From contig ML210331.1 in the NCBI GenBank assembly GCA_004369085.1, forward strand, positions 1 through 61,185: DNA of 61,185 nt, given 5' to 3'. This DNA comes from Coprinopsis marcescibilis (lineage: Eukaryota; Basidiomycota; Agaricomycetes; Agaricales; Psathyrellaceae). Under the pieces are notes generated by a model that saw only the letters and a program-made list of their open reading frames with translations, was not told the origin of the DNA and searched no databases. Positions 57,854 to 61,185 of the stretch are shown here, one piece after another; the stretch's first letter is position 1, and each line of letters begins with the position of its first letter. Position numbers and translations under genes: made by a program.

Positions 57854-59590
57854 ATGCTTTTGTCAGTGAGCTGGAACTTGCGACAATTTCAGACAGCCCG
57901 GCCAGTCGACTTCTCATGGACGAAGCTGCTGCTGGTCGCTAGTGTCGTTCTTCCTACTATTCTGGCCCTCTACGACACAGAGTGGTCTCTTCCCTCGTTT
58001 ACCCCGCGCGACTACCTACACGACGCCAAAATCATATCTCTGCTCGTCGCACCGTTTGCAGGACCACAACGGATTTCTGCAGCCTTATCTCGAATTATAC
58101 AAGCAGCCCTCTTGGTGCGACTACCGCTGTCGTTGCAAGCGTCGTACGCAGGTTACGGATATGTCATTTGGCTGGGGGTTGGCTTAGCGCGGATGGTGGT
58201 GGGGCAGGTGTTTACGGTGAGCGTTGGGTGGGCGTTCCCTCCCCTGTTCAGACATTGGGCATTGTATGAGCCAAGTGGGGGGTTCGGGCCAATGATAGCT
58301 GTATTATCCATCCTACAGGCCAATGGCATCCTCCCAACCGAGGACCCGAACCTTGTCGATCCATGGAAATTCGGAAATCACTCCAGTGACACCAACAGGC
58401 CACTTCTGGTTGCGCTTCTCATCGCAACCCTGTTCTGCTGGCTGGAGTTGGCACCATGGACGTACGGAGTTGCTCTCCTGCTGGCTATGTGCCTCCAGAT
58501 ACTCCGCCGTGTACGACACGGGTTGCGTTCGAGGCAGCACAAATCGGTTGTTGCAGAATTGCCCGACGTCGTGACGTCCAAGCCGACCTCGGACGGACAT
58601 TTGGTGGTCACACCAAGTGGTGGGCGTGGTCTTTCACTTCAAAAATCAATAATCCTCGGCCTAGTATCATTCGCACTCATGGAGCTCCCTTTCAACCTCG
58701 CGGGTCAATTCCGACGATATAATTCACCAATGCCGCCCTCTCCGTTCCCCTCAAAGCCCTTACTCGAGATCCTGGTTCTTACATACCCACGGTCGGACGT
58801 CGCAAAACACACGGCGATTATGGAGACAACCCTCAACAGCTACCTTCCCTTCCTCAGCTCGGAGACCCGACTTTCCGTGTACACCCAATCCCAATCCCAC
58901 CCAGCCTTGGAAAACACGAAACGGTACTTCTCGAGCAGCATGCCCAACATCACATTCCACGTAAATCGAAACAAATACCCTGATGCCATTGACGGTCACT
59001 ACCTCCATCTTTCTGAAGCTTTCCGATGGGTATCGGACCAACGTCCAGACCACGAACCGGCCGAGTGGATCATGCTCATCGAGGATGACTTTCCACTGTG
59101 TGGGGGCGAGGTAGGGTACAACGCTGTGAGGGAGGCCATGGGGTTGCTAGAGGCCAGCCGGCCGACGTCAACGCCTGGGCAAATCCTCCCTCCACACAGA
59201 CGTGCGGCTTGGATCGGACCCGGTGGAAGTGGGATAGTAATCCACCATACCTGGCTGTCAATTCTCCAGCTGCTCCTCCGCACGCACGCGGACACACACT
59301 CGAAGCTGCCTAGTGGTGAGACACCGCGAGCCCCTGACCAGATAGTGCAGGATTGTATTTTGGGGAGGGACCCGTTTTGTCGGTATCCGAATGAGCGGGT
59401 GTGTCCTGATTTGAGTGGGAGGTTGGGGGAGTGTGGGTTGGTGATCACTGCGAGGCAGGTAATGGATCATATTGGGGGGATGTTGACTACAAATCCGAAT
59501 AAGAGTGGGAATAGTGACAAGTGGAGGTGTGGTTGGCGACATGCGTACCATGGGCACCATGGTGTCGAGGTTATTCCCGTGGACTGGTGA
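57854..59590 (+). CDS. Putative membrane-anchored glycosyltransferase-like protein
   Basis: This uninterrupted frame of 578 residues begins at the ATG at 57854 (the frame stays open upstream but has no ATG). The first 280 residues hold several hydrophobic segments (TKLLLVASVVLPTILALYD, YVIWLGVGLARMVVGQVF, LLVALLIATLFCWLELAPW, KSIILGLVSFALMELPFNL). The C-terminal half is a soluble catalytic-type domain with LEILVLTYPRSDV near its start and WIMLIEDDFPLCGG, an acidic motif like the DxD/EDD metal site of glycosyltransferases that act in the Golgi lumen, plus conserved Cys residues (CRYPNERVCPDLSG, CGLV). I infer a Golgi or ER enzyme of unknown linkage; a MGAT4-like relation is possible but unproven. 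It is intronless, unlike almost all its neighbours. Confidence 0.65.
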   Translation: MLLSVSWNLRQFQTARPVDFSWTKLLLVASVVLPTILALYDTEWSLPSFTPRDYLHDAKIISLLVAPFAGPQRISAALSRIIQAALLVRLPLSLQASYAGYGYVIWLGVGLARMVVGQVFTVSVGWAFPPLFRHWALYEPSGGFGPMIAVLSILQANGILPTEDPNLVDPWKFGNHSSDTNRPLLVALLIATLFCWLELAPWTYGVALLLAMCLQILRRVRHGLRSRQHKSVVAELPDVVTSKPTSDGHLVVTPSGGRGLSLQKSIILGLVSFALMELPFNLAGQFRRYNSPMPPSPFPSKPLLEILVLTYPRSDVAKHTAIMETTLNSYLPFLSSETRLSVYTQSQSHPALENTKRYFSSSMPNITFHVNRNKYPDAIDGHYLHLSEAFRWVSDQRPDHEPAEWIMLIEDDFPLCGGEVGYNAVREAMGLLEASRPTSTPGQILPPHRRAAWIGPGGSGIVIHHTWLSILQLLLRTHADTHSKLPSGETPRAPDQIVQDCILGRDPFCRYPNERVCPDLSGRLGECGLVITARQVMDHIGGMLTTNPNKSGNSDKWRCGWRHAYHGHHGVEVIPVDW

Positions 59591-60289
59591 TATTTTTTGC
59601 ATGTGCTATAGACTATCTATACCCATCTTTACTGATATAACTTGCTTGCCTGTGTATACTTTTGATACCATATAATGTACTTACTACTTCTGGAGGCTAT
59701 AAGACTGTGAATAGGCAGGGACTTCATACAGGCCTGGCATGAGACCACCGTGAACCTCTCCAAGACGACAAGGAACGCCATTTTGTACTTTTAGTTGGGT
59801 CGACTTGATGTGCCAACATAATCCAGTACTTACACGTCCGGAGACAAACTGAGGTGAGTTCAATTGTGTGGCTATAGCATATGTCGCACAACACAAGCGA
59901 AAAAATTAGTAATTCCTTAAAATAGTACTGGACCCTGCGCGGCATGGCCCAGGGTTGTCGTCGTGGAGAGGGCAATCTGTTACATCGCCTCGTTCAGCTT
60001 CGATACTCAACGACAACGCTCATGATAGATTAGATTAGACACAGTTTGCAAAGGTAGACAGACATGGACGCAGTATACGGAGTCCATGTGTTTTGTCTTG
60101 TGCCAAGCAAGACTCTGCCATCCTAACATGCACAAACAAGCACGTTGGCGCAGAGCGTCCAACAGCGAACTATGTCCTTGACGCCTCTTCACTTTGTTGG
60201 CAACACCCAACATCCTCTGACTCATACTGCTAACCTTTCTCCAAAACTCTTCTTGTTTACTTTCTCCGTCTCATTCTGGCACTCACTAC
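59591..60289. other. Intergenic before the edge gene
   Basis: It includes the 3' UTR of the glycosyltransferase-like gene and the leader of the next gene; 60215-60285 is pyrimidine-rich. Short minus-strand frames here are unsupported. Confidence 0.5.
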
Positions 60290-61185
60290 ATGCCACCGAT
60301 TCGCAGAAACCACGTCAACGACGGACAACGCGACGAACCAGACTTTGACAGGCCTGTTTCGACACAGACTAGACCCAGTCTGGTCAAGCTCGTGAATCAT
60401 TTTCGCCTCGAGCATGGCGACCATGTCTCCGTGACCCAACTCCGCACCCTTATCAACAACCACCTGGATGCCAATCCCCAACTCTACACTGTACACCCTC
60501 GCCTCTATGGCAGACGTCAGCCACCAAACGCAAGACCCAATTCACGCTCACCTTCTCCAGCGAATCCACGCTCACGGTCACCATCAACCACATTATCCAC
60601 CCGCACTAGCAACGCCGGTTCATTGCGTGGCGGCACCCCAGCCACCGTATACTCCGACCCGACCTTCGAAGGTGTCCAACCGCAACCCACCAGCACACCG
60701 TCGACCCGCCCCCCGCGGTCTTCACCCTCAACACTGGCACCCGACCCCTTCCAGCCAACACGAGGTTAGTTTCCCAACCTTTTTGCACCTCCGGTCTTTG
60801 CACCACCATAATCTTTTGATCCTACATTGGTCTTCACACCGCCATAATATTTTGATCCTGCACTGGTCTTCGCACCAACATCTCTTCGCAGATCTGCTTT
60901 ATTTCTTCTGGGTCTTTGCACCCCTTTATATTGGTCTTCGAACCTCGTATTGATCCTCCTGTCCTTCTTTGTCACACAGACTGGGCGAAGAGCATTGATA
61001 CCGCATCCCAAATTGCCAACTACCCTCCTGTCGACACCGCCGCCCGCCAACCCACTTCCTCACAGAGCACCAGGCCGCTCCGCCAACCTGGCTACATAGC
61101 AGTCGGTGCTGGGTATATCATCCCAGACGCTGTCATAAAAATCTTTAAGGACGGATGGACTTCACATGTATCACTTGCCCTTCTA
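60290..61185 (+). CDS. Unrecognised low-complexity protein, truncated by window edge
   Basis: Exon 1 (60290-60764) starts MPPIRRNHVNDGQRDEPDFD and has a short helical block, SLVKLVNHFRLEHGDHVSVTQL, followed by a Ser/Pro/Arg/Thr-rich stretch. A 215-bp intron (60765-60979, GTTAGT...CACACAG) joins in phase to exon 2, which begins DWAKSIDTASQIANY and continues to the window edge with YIIPDAVIKIFKDGWTSHVSL still open. The gene therefore extends beyond 61185. The fold and family are not recognised; there is no signal peptide. The intron is unusually long for this region and contains a 36-bp tandem repeat. It may be a lineage-specific or retroelement-associated gene, but there is no direct evidence for that. 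Confidence 0.5.
60793..60864 (+). repeat. 36-bp tandem repeat inside an intron
   Basis: Two adjacent 36-bp units start GGTCTTTGCACC (60793) and GGTCTTCACACC (60829). They share CCATAAT-TTTTGATCCT in the centre and differ at a few positions. A partial third unit follows from 60865, and a degenerate fragment precedes the first. Confidence 0.85.

Noticed and set aside
60766..61050. Minus-strand frame with a 12-residue repeat
   Set aside because: It is the antisense of an intron and exon of the edge gene; the periodicity comes from the 36-bp DNA repeat. Kept only as a DNA-repeat observation.
1..61185. CRISPR arrays, prokaryotic operons, ribosome binding sites, integrases
   Set aside because: The DNA is clearly eukaryotic with spliced genes; no regularly spaced repeat array or prokaryotic gene organisation is present.

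Overview
The window is nuclear DNA of a filamentous basidiomycete, most likely an Agaricomycete. Genes are split by many short introns (about 45-70 bp, mostly GT-AG), and several families that are typical of, or expanded in, mushroom-forming fungi are present: a DUF6535 membrane protein, a TPR-CHAT protein, a basidiomycete-type seven-helix membrane protein, an aryl-alcohol-oxidase-like GMC oxidoreductase and single-pass receptors with a beta-sandwich ectodomain. Order or genus cannot be fixed from the sequence alone. All gene models were spliced by hand from reading frames and splice signals.

Layout. 0.8-10.5 kb: an APH/protein-kinase-like protein with a huge low-complexity insert, a secreted CE2-like SGNH esterase (containing a GC-AG intron), a secreted Leu-Pro-repeat protein (minus strand), and a phosphopantetheinyl-transferase-like protein whose catalytic motifs are lost. 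12.4-16.8 kb (minus): an MFS transporter of the Dal5/allantoate-permease type and the first of three single-pass receptor-like proteins. 16.8-19.7 kb is gene-poor. 19.7-25.8 kb (plus): housekeeping genes NST1-like and QCR2 (complex III core protein 2). 26.5-41.7 kb: a long DUF6535/ARM-fold membrane protein meets a 1,607-residue TPR-CHAT protein tail to tail with only 64 bp between stop codons; then an intron-containing tRNA-Lys(CTT) and two tandem paralogues of the receptor family. 42.1-48.2 kb: a divergent pair sharing a 271-bp promoter, importin-13/Kap122-like (minus) and Golgi pH regulator GPHR (plus). 49-50.5 kb: a seven-helix membrane protein. 51.2-51.8 kb: a 663-bp fold-back mobile element with a TGA target duplication. 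52.6-56.9 kb: a secreted protein built of two tandem domains and an aryl-alcohol-oxidase-like enzyme. 57.9-59.6 kb: an intronless glycosyltransferase-like membrane protein. 60.3 kb to the edge: an unrecognised, low-complexity gene that runs off the window.

How they may work together. Most of the window is a mosaic of housekeeping genes and secreted or membrane genes with no single pathway. The stretch that invites attention is 26-42 kb: a multi-helix membrane protein with an ARM-like body, a caspase-fold CHAT protein whose catalytic His and Cys are both replaced, and two cell-surface receptor-like paralogues. This looks like a lineage-specific recognition island, but a joint function is inference only. 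A second pseudo-enzyme, the motif-less PPTase relative, has an intact five-exon reading frame, which suggests that the protein is kept for something other than the usual transferase reaction.
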